Source: an uncultured Lachnoclostridium sp. (GTDB lineage: Bacteria > Bacillota > Clostridia > Lachnospirales > Lachnospiraceae). From it: a DNA stretch of 64,000 nucleotides. The stretch spans positions 1 to 64,000 of the forward strand of contig CALWLW010000004.1 of assembly GCA_944381625.1 (NCBI GenBank). The letters run 5' to 3'. A program made the translations under genes and the position numbers. The notes below the pieces were generated by a model. It did no database searches and was not told the DNA's origin. It saw nothing but the letters and a program-made list of their open reading frames with translations. Of this stretch, positions 36,444 through 45,193 are shown piece by piece (positions within the stretch are counted from its first letter, which is position 1; the number at the start of each line of letters is the position of its first letter).

Positions 36444-37283
36444 TCAGCTGCGGCTCAGTTTCTCCCTGAGCACCTGCAGGAAGCTGACCTGATTGATCTT
36501 GATGATCCTTGTCACCTCGGCAGCTTTCTGGATCTCCACATAATCGCCGGACTGCATCTGGAAGCAGTTGTCTCCGTCAAAGGTGGCGCAGGCCTGATCC
36601 ACGCCGCCGTGTCTTCCTTCCCCGATCTTTATATGGATCTTCTCTTCTCCGGAAAACACAATGCTCCTGGAATTCAGCGCGTGGGAACAAATGGGCGTCA
36701 GAACCAGGATCGAAGCTTCCGGCGACACAATCGGCCCTCCGGCGGACAGGCTGTAGCCTGTGGAACCGGTAGGCGTGGACACGATGATCCCGTCCGCCGT
36801 GGAAGAATACAGGTATTCCCCGTTCACATAGATATCGTAATCCACCACTTTCAGGTTCCCCTGGCGGTTGAGTACGATGTCGTTGAGCGCAATATCGTGT
36901 CCGGTCTCCTTCCCGTCCGCCCAGACGCTCCCTCCCAGCATCATGCGCTCTTCCACAATATAGTTGTCTGCCATCAGCTGGTCCAGAGCCGTATGTACAT
37001 TCTGCTCCTCGATCTCCGCCAGGTATCCCAGATGGCCCAGATTGATCCCCAGAAACGGGATCTCCAGGCCTGCCAGCTCCCTGGCCGCGCGCAGAAGGGT
37101 GCCGTCCCCGCCCAGCACCAGGATGCCTTCCGCCTCCGCTTCCCGGATCTGTGCGCGGACATCCGCTTCCGCTCCCCGAATCCTGCAGCGCATCCCTCTT
37201 TTTTCCAGATAATCCGCGATGTCGCAGGAAAGACGCAGATTCTCATCTTTTTCACGGTTTGCTATAATATAAAACGATTTCAT
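36444..37283 (-). CDS. nadK: NAD kinase
   Basis: A 279-residue NAD kinase. GILVLGGDGTLLRAARE holds the GGDG catalytic motif and STPTGSTGYSLSAGGPIV the NAD-binding motif. It makes NADP from NAD and ATP. It starts 4 bases after tlyA. Confidence 0.97.
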   Translation of the reverse strand: MKSFYIIANREKDENLRLSCDIADYLEKRGMRCRIRGAEADVRAQIREAEAEGILVLGGDGTLLRAARELAGLEIPFLGINLGHLGYLAEIEEQNVHTALDQLMADNYIVEERMMLGGSVWADGKETGHDIALNDIVLNRQGNLKVVDYDIYVNGEYLYSSTADGIIVSTPTGSTGYSLSAGGPIVSPEASILVLTPICSHALNSRSIVFSGEEKIHIKIGEGRHGGVDQACATFDGDNCFQMQSGDYVEIQKAAEVTRIIKINQVSFLQVLREKLSRS

Positions 37284-37287
37284 AAGC

Positions 37288-38091
37288 TTAAAGCTCCCGG
37301 TGCGCCTGTTCCACGATCCCGGAGGGATCCACCGGTATCTCTTCGCATGAGGCGCCTTCTGTCTGGTTCTGCAGGTAAAGCAGATATTCGATATTGCCCT
37401 CCGGCCCTTTTATGGGAGAGAATTCCAGGTCCAGCACCCGAAAACCGATCCCGGACGCGTAGGTCATCACATGGCGGATCACGTCCAGATGCACGGATTT
37501 ATCCCGCACCACGCCTTTTTTGCCCACCTGTTCCCGGCCAGCCTCAAACTGCGGCTTAATCAGCGCCACCACGCGGGCGTCGTCCGTCAGCAGCTGTTTT
37601 ACCGGCATCAGAACTTTGGTCAGGGAAATGAACGCCACGTCTATGGATACGAATTCGACGGGTTCCCCGATCTGTTCCGGGGTCACATAGCGGATATTGG
37701 TCTTTTCCATACAGACCACCCGCTCGTCCTGACGCAGCTTCCATGCCAGCTGTCCGTTTCCCACGTCCACCGCATACACCTTCCGCGCCCCGTTCTGCAG
37801 CATACAGTCGGTAAAACCTCCGGTGGAAGCCCCCACGTCCATACAGACCCTGCCACAAAGATCCACATCAAAACAGCTCATGGCCTTTTCCAGCTTCAGA
37901 CCTCCCCTGCTCACATATTTCAGCGGAGATCCCTTTACCTCGATTACCGCCTTCTCCGGGAACATGGCGCCCGCCTTGTCTTCCCTCTGTCCGTCCACAA
38001 ACACATTGCCGGACATGATAATGGCTTTCGCCTTCTCCCTGGACTCCGAAAGCCCCCGTTCCACCAGGAGAACATCCAGTCTCGTCTTCAT
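37288..38091 (-). CDS. tlyA: TlyA family rRNA methyltransferase/hemolysin-like protein
   Basis: A 267-residue protein with an N-terminal S4 RNA-binding domain (about 1-60, RLDVLLVERGLSESREKAKA) and an FtsJ-like SAM methyltransferase domain (VCMDVGASTGGFTDCMLQNG is the SAM loop; ALIKPQFEAG follows). Homologs 2'-O-methylate rRNA. Called YqxC in Bacillus, where it has the same neighbours. Starts 5 bases after dxs. Confidence 0.93.
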   Translation of the reverse strand: MKTRLDVLLVERGLSESREKAKAIIMSGNVFVDGQREDKAGAMFPEKAVIEVKGSPLKYVSRGGLKLEKAMSCFDVDLCGRVCMDVGASTGGFTDCMLQNGARKVYAVDVGNGQLAWKLRQDERVVCMEKTNIRYVTPEQIGEPVEFVSIDVAFISLTKVLMPVKQLLTDDARVVALIKPQFEAGREQVGKKGVVRDKSVHLDVIRHVMTYASGIGFRVLDLEFSPIKGPEGNIEYLLYLQNQTEGASCEEIPVDPSGIVEQAHREL

Positions 38092-38096
38092 ACTCT

Positions 38097-39968
38097 TTAT
38101 CCCTGCTTTATTGTAATGTATTTTTCAATGATCCGCTTGGTCACGGATTCCGGGTCGATGCCCACCTCTTCGTAGAGCAGCGACACGTTGCCGTGCTCCA
38201 CGTATTCGTCGGGGATGGCAATCTGCAGCACCTGAACCTTAAGACCCCGGTCTGCCGCGTAATCCCGCACCTTCTCTCCGTAACCGCCGCTGCGCACATT
38301 CTCTTCCATGGTCACCAGCAGCCGGTGGTCCTTCGCCAGTTCCTCCAGGACTTCCGTATCGACAGGCTTGATGAACCGGCCGTTCACCAGCGTACAGTTG
38401 TAGCCGATCTCTTTCAGCTTCCTGCGGACTTCCTCCGCCGTCTTCACCATGCTGCCCACAGCCAGGAGCGCGATATCTTCCTCTTCATAGATCACCTCGC
38501 TTTTGCCGTAGACGATGGGCCTGCGGAAATCCTTCAGCCCGTCGTAGGCTTCCCCTCTGGGATAGCGGAGCGCGATGGGGCCGTCAAAGCCCACCGCGAA
38601 TTTCAGCATATCGGAAAGCTCCCATTTGTTCTTCGGAGCCATAATGTGCATATTGGGGATACTGGACAGATAGGACAGATCGAAAATCCCCTGATGGGTC
38701 TCCCCGTCGCTTCCCACCAGTCCGGCCCGGTCGATGGCGAAGACCACCGGCAGGTTCTGGATGCACACGTCATGGAGCACCTGGTCGTAAGCCCGCTGAA
38801 GGAAGGAAGAATAGACCGCAAAGATGGGACGCAGTCCTCCCGCCGCCAGCCCGGCCGCGAACGTCACCGCATGCTCCTCCGCGATTCCCACGTCGAAAAA
38901 GCGCTCCGGATAGCTCAGGCGGAAACGCTTCAGGCCGGTACCGTCCGGCATGGCCGCCGTGATCGCCACCACCTTTTCATTGCGCTGTCCCAGCTTCACC
39001 ATGCAGGTGGAAAATACGTCCTGATAATTGGCCTTCTTCCTCCGGCTTGTGGGCAGCCCCGTCTCGATATCGAAGGGTTCCGCGCCATGGAATCTGGCCG
39101 GATGCCGCTCTGCCGGCTCATAGCCCTTCCCTTTCCTGGTGAGCACATGCACCAGCACCGCCCCCTTGACACGTTTCGCTTTCTTCAGCACATCCAGGAG
39201 TTTGCGGATATCGTGGCCATCCACCGGCCCCAGGTAGGTAATACCCATATCTTCAAACAGCATTCCCGGAATGAAAAGCTGTTTGATCCCGCTTTTGGTC
39301 TTCTTCAACTGATTAGCCAGATGATTCCCGTAAGGAATCCGGTTCAGGGACTGCTCCACGCCGGTCTTAAAATTCGTATATACCTCGTTGGTCCGAAGTC
39401 CGTTCAGATATTCGGACATTCCTCCCACATTCTCCGCGATGGACATGTTGTTGTCGTTCAGTACAATGATAAAATTCCTTTTCAGCTGGGAAGCGTTATT
39501 CAGCGCCTCATACGCCATCCCTCCGGTGAGCGCGCCGTCACCGATCACCGACACCACATACCCTGATTCGCCCTGCAGGTCCCTGGCCGCCACCAGCCCG
39601 ATCCCCGCCGAGATGGAGGTGGAACTGTGTCCGGTATCGAAACTGTCGCAGTCGCTTTCCTTGCGTTTGGGAAATCCGCTCATACCCCCGTACTTTCTCA
39701 GTTCATCAAACCCGGCCTTCCTGCCGGTGAGCAGCTTGTGGGTATAGGACTGGTGTCCCACGTCCCACACGATCTTATCCCGCGGCAGATCCAGGCTCAG
39801 GTGAAGAGCCATGGTCAGCTCCACCACGCCCAGGTTGGACGCCAGATGTCCCCCTGTCCGGCTGATCTTCTCGATCAAAAAGGTCCGGATCTCCTGCGCC
39901 AGCTGTTCGTATTCTTCCGGCGCAATCTTCTTGATGTCATTCGCCTGATTGATTTTCTCCAGTGCCAT
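38097..39968 (-). CDS. dxs: 1-deoxy-D-xylulose-5-phosphate synthase
   Basis: A 623-residue thiamine-diphosphate enzyme, first committed step of the MEP isoprenoid pathway (pyruvate plus glyceraldehyde-3-phosphate). Visible are GHQSYTHKLLTGR, the ThDP motif VIGDGALTGGMAYEALNNAS, catalytic Glu in DVGIAEEHAVTFAAGLA and AIDRAGLVGSDGETHQG. It needs the cofactor whose synthesis is encoded at 46905-50384. GGGG-type site before the ATG; 12 bases after ispA. Confidence 0.98.
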   Translation of the reverse strand: MALEKINQANDIKKIAPEEYEQLAQEIRTFLIEKISRTGGHLASNLGVVELTMALHLSLDLPRDKIVWDVGHQSYTHKLLTGRKAGFDELRKYGGMSGFPKRKESDCDSFDTGHSSTSISAGIGLVAARDLQGESGYVVSVIGDGALTGGMAYEALNNASQLKRNFIIVLNDNNMSIAENVGGMSEYLNGLRTNEVYTNFKTGVEQSLNRIPYGNHLANQLKKTKSGIKQLFIPGMLFEDMGITYLGPVDGHDIRKLLDVLKKAKRVKGAVLVHVLTRKGKGYEPAERHPARFHGAEPFDIETGLPTSRRKKANYQDVFSTCMVKLGQRNEKVVAITAAMPDGTGLKRFRLSYPERFFDVGIAEEHAVTFAAGLAAGGLRPIFAVYSSFLQRAYDQVLHDVCIQNLPVVFAIDRAGLVGSDGETHQGIFDLSYLSSIPNMHIMAPKNKWELSDMLKFAVGFDGPIALRYPRGEAYDGLKDFRRPIVYGKSEVIYEEEDIALLAVGSMVKTAEEVRRKLKEIGYNCTLVNGRFIKPVDTEVLEELAKDHRLLVTMEENVRSGGYGEKVRDYAADRGLKVQVLQIAIPDEYVEHGNVSLLYEEVGIDPESVTKRIIEKYITIKQG

Positions 39969-39980
39969 GGTACATCCCCT

Positions 39981-40868
39981 TTATTTCTCTCTGTATACCA
40001 GCGACTTGATCAGTTCCGTTAAAAATTCATTCTTATAAGGAAGCGACGCCAGATTCTCCAGCGCCCTTGCAGACAGCTCCTCCACATCCCTGGACGCCTG
40101 TTCCAGTCCTTTCAGCGTCACATAGGTCGTCTTCTCGTTCTTGTCGTCGCTGTGCACCGGTTTCCCGATGGACTCAAGCGTCCCCGTCACATCCAGGATA
40201 TCATCACGGATCTGGAATGCCACTCCCACATCCCGGGCCGTCTGCTCCACGATTCCAAGTTCTTCCTCAGAAGCTCCGGCCAGAACCGCGCCCACCATCA
40301 TGGAGGCTTCCAGAAGCGCGCTGGTCTTCAGCCGGTAGATGAAATCCAGCTGATCTTCAGAGACTGCGTGCCCGGAGGCCTGCACGTCCACCACCTGTCC
40401 TCCGATCATGCCGTAGATCCCCGCCTTTCCTGCCAGGATCTGCACCGCTTTCGCTGTTTTTGCCGGATCCGTACCACAGTCAAACGCCGAGACTGCCGTC
40501 TCAAACGCATAATTCAGAAGCGCGTCGCCGGCCAGGATGCCCATGGCGTGCCCGTATTTGGCGTGCGTCGTCAGTTTTCCCCGGCGATACTCATCGTTGT
40601 CCATGGCCGGCAGGTCGTCGTGTACCAGGGAGTACGTATGGATCATCTCCATAGCCGCCATAAACGGCCGGATCACGTCCCCCTCCCCGCCGAACATCCG
40701 GTACGTCTCGTACATCATCAGAGGACGCAGGCGTTTGCCCCCTGCCAGGAGGCTGTAATTCATGGCCTCCATGACCTCCTTCTGGTATCCTTCTTCTTTG
40801 GGAAGAAACTCCCTGATCACGTCTTCCGTCCATTCTGTCCTTTTCTTCAGTTCTTCATGAAAATTCAT
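39981..40868 (-). CDS. ispA: Farnesyl/geranylgeranyl diphosphate synthase
   Basis: A 295-residue polyprenyl synthase. The first Asp-rich motif is LVHDDLPAMDND and the second is QIRDDILDVTG; GGKRLRPLM binds the isoprenyl diphosphate. It elongates MEP-pathway products for undecaprenyl and quinone synthesis. The start overlaps xseB by 14 bases, with GAGGAGG inside xseB. Confidence 0.95.
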   Translation of the reverse strand: MNFHEELKKRTEWTEDVIREFLPKEEGYQKEVMEAMNYSLLAGGKRLRPLMMYETYRMFGGEGDVIRPFMAAMEMIHTYSLVHDDLPAMDNDEYRRGKLTTHAKYGHAMGILAGDALLNYAFETAVSAFDCGTDPAKTAKAVQILAGKAGIYGMIGGQVVDVQASGHAVSEDQLDFIYRLKTSALLEASMMVGAVLAGASEEELGIVEQTARDVGVAFQIRDDILDVTGTLESIGKPVHSDDKNEKTTYVTLKGLEQASRDVEELSARALENLASLPYKNEFLTELIKSLVYREK

Positions 40869-41088
40869 GGATCTGCCCCTCCTCGTCGATCTGAAGCATC
40901 TGTTTTTCCACCCGGTCTATCTGTTCATTGCAGCGTTTCAGAAGCTGCATGCCTTCCTGATACAATGAAAAAGTCTCCTCCAGAGACACTTCCTTATCCC
41001 CCATCTTCTTCAGAAGCATGTCAATCCGGTCCAGCGCTTCCTCCAGCTTCATCTCTTTTTTCTCTTCTTCCTGATATACGATCTCCAT
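40855..41088 (-). CDS. xseB: Exodeoxyribonuclease VII small subunit
   Basis: A 77-residue helical subunit: KLEEALDRIDMLLKKMGDKE and SLEETFSLYQEGMQLLKRCN are the standard XseB segments. Several copies wrap the XseA subunit to form exonuclease VII. The ATG overlaps the xseA TGA by one base (TGATG); a GTG one codon earlier is also possible. Confidence 0.95.
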   Translation of the reverse strand: MEIVYQEEEKKEMKLEEALDRIDMLLKKMGDKEVSLEETFSLYQEGMQLLKRCNEQIDRVEKQMLQIDEEGQIHEFS

Positions 41089-42308
41089 CACTGTCCATTC
41101 CTTTCCGCCTGTTCTGTCTCCAGCACCTGCGCATACACCCTGCCGTCGGTCACATGGATCGTGAGCCGGTCGCCGGGGCGGGTCTCTTCCACGCTCCGCA
41201 GCGCTTTTCCGTCCTGCGTCTGCGTGTAAGAATAGCCCTGACTCAGCTTCTTAAGCGGCGAGGCGCCGTCCAGCCCCTGGGCCAGAAGCTGCACCTGATG
41301 CCTGCGCTCCAGGAGTTTCTGCCTCATGGCCTGTCCCAGCTTCTCCTGAAGCTCTCCCGCATACTGGCGCTTCTCATTCAGCTGGTACTGGGGGCTTAAG
41401 TATTTCAGCAAGCGTCTTAACTGCTCCGCCTGATTCTGCCGGTCCAGAAACTTCTGCTCCATACGGTCCATCAGCTGCTGGCGGAAAAGCTCCAGCCCTC
41501 CCATGAGCTGGCGAACATCCATCACCGCCAGTTCCGCCGCCGCCGACGGCGTGGGCGCTCTTAGATCCGCCACATAATCCGCGATCGTGGTGTCGGTCTC
41601 ATGCCCCACCGCGGAGATCACCGGAGTGCGGCACTCGAAGATGGCCCTTGCCACAATCTCCTCGTTGAACGCCCACAGATCCTCAATGGAGCCGCCGCCC
41701 CGCCCTACGATCATCACATCCACCCCATAGGCGTCCAGCGTGCGGATTCCTTTGACGATGCTCTCCGCCGCCTGCTCCCCCTGGACCAGCGCCGGATAGA
41801 GGATCAGCTGCACATAGGGATTCCTCCTGCGGGAAATATTCATGATATCCCGCACGGCTGCTCCTGTGGGCGCGGTCACAATCCCGATCTTCCTGCTGTA
41901 AAAGGGGATGGGCTGTTTAAACTCCTGGGCAAACATGCCCATCTCTTCCAGTTCCTTTTTTAACTGTTCAAACCGGAGGTACAGGTCCCCTTCCCCGTCC
42001 GGCACAATCTCCCTGGCGTAGAGCTGGTACCTGCCATCCCGTTCATAGACGTTCACACTTCCCAGCACGATGACCTTCTGCCCTTCCTGCATGCGGAAAG
42101 CCAGCCCGCGCCTCCGATCCCCCGCGAACATGACGCAGGCGATGGCTCCGGACTCGTCTTTCAGGGAAAAATAAATATGGCCGGAGGTATGGTATTTGCA
42201 GTTGGATACCTCCCCCTTCACATAGATCCGGTTCAGCATGAAGTCCTGAACGAACATATTTTTAATATAGGCGTTGACCTGTTTTACCGAATAGACATTG
42301 TTTGCCAT
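41088..42308 (-). CDS. xseA: Exodeoxyribonuclease VII large subunit
   Basis: A 406-residue nuclease subunit. An N-terminal OB fold (about 1-100) binds single-stranded DNA; the catalytic region includes PTGAAVRDIMNISRRRNPYV, GRGGGSIEDLWAFNEE and SAVGHETDTTIADYVADLRA. It starts 1 base after the nusB stop. Confidence 0.97.
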   Translation of the reverse strand: MANNVYSVKQVNAYIKNMFVQDFMLNRIYVKGEVSNCKYHTSGHIYFSLKDESGAIACVMFAGDRRRGLAFRMQEGQKVIVLGSVNVYERDGRYQLYAREIVPDGEGDLYLRFEQLKKELEEMGMFAQEFKQPIPFYSRKIGIVTAPTGAAVRDIMNISRRRNPYVQLILYPALVQGEQAAESIVKGIRTLDAYGVDVMIVGRGGGSIEDLWAFNEEIVARAIFECRTPVISAVGHETDTTIADYVADLRAPTPSAAAELAVMDVRQLMGGLELFRQQLMDRMEQKFLDRQNQAEQLRRLLKYLSPQYQLNEKRQYAGELQEKLGQAMRQKLLERRHQVQLLAQGLDGASPLKKLSQGYSYTQTQDGKALRSVEETRPGDRLTIHVTDGRVYAQVLETEQAERNGQ

Positions 42309-42309
42309 G

Positions 42310-42720
42310 TTATTTCTCTGTCAGCTTTGCCAGCACGCCGTTGACAAAGGCAGGCGAATCATCCCCTCCGAATTTTTTGGAAAGCTCCACCGCTTCGTTG
42401 ATGGCCACCTTCTCTGGAATGTCCTCATCAAATTTCATCTCGTAGACCGCCAGCCTGAGAATGGTCAGGTCCACCTTGTTCATGCGGCCGATCTTCCAGC
42501 CCTTGGAGGCTCCCTCCAGCATGGCGTCGATCTGAGGAAGCTTTTCCATGACGCTCTCATATTTTCCTGAGATATACGCCTCGTCTTCCTGTCTCACTTC
42601 CTGATCTTCCTTCATATCGTCTACGAACAGGCTCACCTGCTCCTGCATATCCTCCTGCCCGTTGAATTCCACACGAAACAAAAGCTGAAAAATACGCTCT
42701 CTCAACTCTCTTCTCTTCAT
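42310..42720 (-). CDS. nusB: Transcription antitermination factor NusB
   Basis: A 136-residue all-helical RNA-binding protein starting [20 protein letters not shown], with the conserved end [20 protein letters not shown] then [20 protein letters not shown]. It helps antitermination at rRNA operons. GGAGG is 5 bases before the ATG; the frame extends far upstream but unlike any NusB. Confidence 0.96.
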   Translation of the reverse strand: MKRRELRERIFQLLFRVEFNGQEDMQEQVSLFVDDMKEDQEVRQEDEAYISGKYESVMEKLPQIDAMLEGASKGWKIGRMNKVDLTILRLAVYEMKFDEDIPEKVAINEAVELSKKFGGDDSPAFVNGVLAKLTEK

Positions 42721-42814
42721 CCTGTCCTCCGAATCTATTTCCTGTTGTGCAAAAATGGGACTGTCAGCGCATACTGCGACAGCCCCTCTTTTCATCTTAT
42801 CCGCATCTGTGCAT

Positions 42815-43189
42815 TTAAGAAAGTACGACGCCTGCCACACGGACATTGACCTCGGACACTTTCATGCCGGTCATACCCTCAATGGCGGATTTCACCTTTT
42901 CCTGTACGGTGCCGGAGACCTCCAGAATATTGGCTCCGAACTCCATGTTCAGCGCCAGGTCCACCTTCACATCCGTATCGGTTACTTCCACGGTGACTCC
43001 CTTTGACAGCGTCTTCATCCCCATCTTCGCCACCAGCTCATTTTTAATGTTGCCGACCATGGAGGCCACTCCTTTGACCTCTGTTGCCGCCATGCCGGCG
43101 ATAATGGCGACCACTTCATCTGCAATCTGTACCTCACCCTTGTCGCCGTCTATATGAAGTACGTGAGTTGCTCTGTCTAATTTTTCCAT
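42815..43189 (-). CDS. Asp23/Gls24 family envelope stress protein
   Basis: A 124-residue Asp23-family protein ([20 protein letters not shown] and the family end [12 protein letters not shown]). Members gather at the membrane and respond to cell-wall stress. GGGAGG precedes the ATG at 43189. The reading frame continues 84 codons upstream, but that part is the intergenic repeat and promoter and was removed. It is the first gene of the long operon that leads to spoIVB. Confidence 0.93.
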   Translation of the reverse strand: MEKLDRATHVLHIDGDKGEVQIADEVVAIIAGMAATEVKGVASMVGNIKNELVAKMGMKTLSKGVTVEVTDTDVKVDLALNMEFGANILEVSGTVQEKVKSAIEGMTGMKVSEVNVRVAGVVLS

Positions 43190-43225
43190 CCCGTTACCTC
43201 CCAAAGCTGATCTGCATTTACTTGC

Positions 43226-43254
43226 ATTGTAACAAATTTTACCGCTTTTGTGAA
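43226..43254 (-). promoter_or_regulatory. Promoter of the asp23-nusB-...-spoIVB operon
   Basis: TTCACA (43249-43254), 17 bp, TACAAT (43226-43231) on the minus strand, 37 bases before the asp23 ATG and directly beside the dispersed repeat that begins about 43260. Confidence 0.75.
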
Positions 43255-43278
43255 GGGGAAGTTGCACGGAGCCGCCAT

Positions 43279-43443
43279 GCGCCGTGCCCAGCTCGCCTCT
43301 GTACACCGTGCGCCGTGCACCCAGCTCGCCTGCGCTTCGCTCCGGCTCGCTGACCGGGCTTCGCCCTATCAGTCTAACCCCATTCGGCTTTCCATGAGCG
43401 GGCTCACGGAAGCCTCCTGGGTTCGTCCTGGCACGGCTCATGG
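43279..43443. repeat. Dispersed GC-rich intergenic repeat, copy 1
   Basis: Two imperfect direct repeats of GCGCCGTGC(AC)CCAGCTCGCCT (43279-43298 and 43310-43331) are followed by a 37-bp segment (43333-43369) that matches 63928-63964 almost base for base. An 8-bp inverted pair CCATGAGC/GCTCATGG (43392-43399, 43436-43443) ends right at the prfC stop. Read on the minus strand, both copies encode IGR[S/K]PVSE[P/T]ERS in frame with the next gene, which makes false N-terminal extensions. Confidence 0.7.
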
Positions 43444-45024
43444 CTAACGCCCAAACTCGCTGAGCTCCAGCCCCGGGTTTCGGTCCAGGGTCATGCCGAT
43501 GCTCCAGCTGTTGATCCAGAGCAGCAGGGGACGTCCCTTCAGGTCGCGGATTTTTTTCATGTCTGACGTTCCGCTGATCTTGTCCAGGTCGATCTCAGGA
43601 TTCTCGATCCAGCGGATATGTTCATATGGTAAGTTTTCCAGAAGAATCTCCACATTATACTCGTGATTCAGACGATATTTCAGCACATCGAACTGAAGTA
43701 CGCCCACAACGCCCACGATGATCTCCTCCATACCGGTATTGTACTCCTGGAAGATCTGGATCGCGCCTTCCTGGGCAATCTGTTCGATGCCTTTCACGAA
43801 CTGTTTTCTCTTCATCGTATCCACCTGGCGCACACGGGCAAAATGCTCCGGCGCGAAGGTGGGGATGCCCTCATACTGGATCCGGCGTCCCGGCATACAT
43901 ACCGTATCTCCTATGGAGAAAATGCCCGGATCGAAAAGCCCGATGATATCGCCCGCATAGGCTTCTTCCACGATCTTGCGGTCCTGAGCCATCATCTGCT
44001 GAGGCTGGGAGAGACGGATCTTTTTATTTTCCTGCACATGCAGCACTTCCATGCCCGCTTCAAACTTGCCGGAACAGATACGCATGAAAGCGATACGGTC
44101 CCGATGGGCCTTGTTCATATTGGCCTGGATCTTGAAGATGAAGCCGGAAAATCCTTCCTCGATGGGATCGATCACTCCCGCGTCCGCTTTTCTGGGAAGG
44201 GGAGAGGTGGTCATCTTCAGGAAATGTTTCAGGAAGATCTCCACGCCGAAGTTGGTAAGGGCCGACCCGAAAAACACCGGGGAGAGTTCGCCTATATCCA
44301 CCAGCTCCTGGTCAAATTCCGCGCTGGCACCGTCCAGAAGGTCGATCTCGTCCAGAAGCTTCTCCTTCTGTCCCTCCAGGAGTACTCCATCCGCTTCCTC
44401 CAGGGACAGGATCCGATCCTCTCCTTCCTTCGTGCCCTTCTCCGTCCCGGAAAAGACATGGATCTTTCCGGTGGCCCGCTCATAGACGCCTTTGAATTCT
44501 TTTCCCGATCCAATGGGCCAGTTCACCGGGCAGGTAGCGATCCCCAGTTCTTTCTCAATATCGTCCAGCAGCTCGAACGTGTCCATGGCGTCCCGGTCCA
44601 TCTTGTTGATGAACGTGAAAATGGGAATGTGCCGCATGACGCAGACCTTGAACAGCTTCCGGGTCTGCGCCTCCACGCCTTTGGAACCGTCGATCACCAT
44701 GACCGCAGAATCCGCGGCCATCAGGGTACGGTAGGTATCCTCGGAGAAATCCTGGTGTCCCGGCGTATCCAGGATATTGATGCAGTAATTGTCATAGTTG
44801 AACTGGAGCACCGAAGAGGTGACCGAGATACCCCTCTCTTTCTCGATCTCCATCCAGTCCGACACCGCGTGTCTGGCCGTGGCTTTTCCTTTTACTGAAC
44901 CAGCCAGGTTGATGGCGCCTCCATATAATAAGAACTTTTCCGTCAATGTCGTCTTTCCCGCGTCGGGATGAGAGATGATCGCAAAAGTCCGCCTTTTTTC
45001 TATCTCTTTTCTAATATCCGCCAC
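43444..45024 (-). CDS. prfC: Peptide chain release factor 3
   Basis: A 526-residue translational GTPase. G1 is SHPDAGKTTLTEKFLLYGGA, G3 DTPGHQDFSED, G4 NKMDRDAMD; the sequence TARHAVSDWMEIEKERGISV is the RF3 effector loop. It recycles RF1/RF2 after termination. Its promoter overlaps the terminator of the upstream helicase gene. Confidence 0.97.
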   Translation of the reverse strand: MADIRKEIEKRRTFAIISHPDAGKTTLTEKFLLYGGAINLAGSVKGKATARHAVSDWMEIEKERGISVTSSVLQFNYDNYCINILDTPGHQDFSEDTYRTLMAADSAVMVIDGSKGVEAQTRKLFKVCVMRHIPIFTFINKMDRDAMDTFELLDDIEKELGIATCPVNWPIGSGKEFKGVYERATGKIHVFSGTEKGTKEGEDRILSLEEADGVLLEGQKEKLLDEIDLLDGASAEFDQELVDIGELSPVFFGSALTNFGVEIFLKHFLKMTTSPLPRKADAGVIDPIEEGFSGFIFKIQANMNKAHRDRIAFMRICSGKFEAGMEVLHVQENKKIRLSQPQQMMAQDRKIVEEAYAGDIIGLFDPGIFSIGDTVCMPGRRIQYEGIPTFAPEHFARVRQVDTMKRKQFVKGIEQIAQEGAIQIFQEYNTGMEEIIVGVVGVLQFDVLKYRLNHEYNVEILLENLPYEHIRWIENPEIDLDKISGTSDMKKIRDLKGRPLLLWINSWSIGMTLDRNPGLELSEFGR

Positions 45025-45068
45025 GATATTTCCTCCTGTCGTCCTCTTCTCTTTACATACTCCGTCTA

Positions 45069-45097
45069 AGTATAGGGCAAAGAAAATCCCGTGTCAA
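45069..45097 (-). promoter_or_regulatory. Sigma-A promoter of prfC
   Basis: TTGACA (45092-45097), 17 bp, TATACT (45069-45074) on the minus strand. The -35 box sits inside the 3' arm of the preceding terminator hairpin. Confidence 0.85.
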
Positions 45098-45123
45098 GGC
45101 GGATTTATGCGCCTGGCACGGGA
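45088..45123 (-). terminator. Terminator of the DUF2075 helicase gene, overlapping the prfC promoter
   Basis: On the minus strand CCCGTGCCAGGCG pairs with CGCCTTGACACGGG around a 7-8 base loop, with a small internal loop, then ATTTTCTTT. The gene it ends stops at 45194. Confidence 0.75.
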
Positions 45124-45193
45124 CGCCGGGATGCGGGTCACCTGGGTGCAATCCAGTCCGCGCCTTCAGAACCGGCACGGCGGCCTGACGGAA

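Noticed and set aside
42721..42846. N-terminal extension of NusB
   Set aside because: The extra 42 residues overlap the Asp23 stop region, have no RBS and are not part of the family.
43190..43441. N-terminal extension of the Asp23 protein
   Set aside because: It translates the dispersed repeat and the promoter; GGGAGG stands before the internal ATG at 43189.
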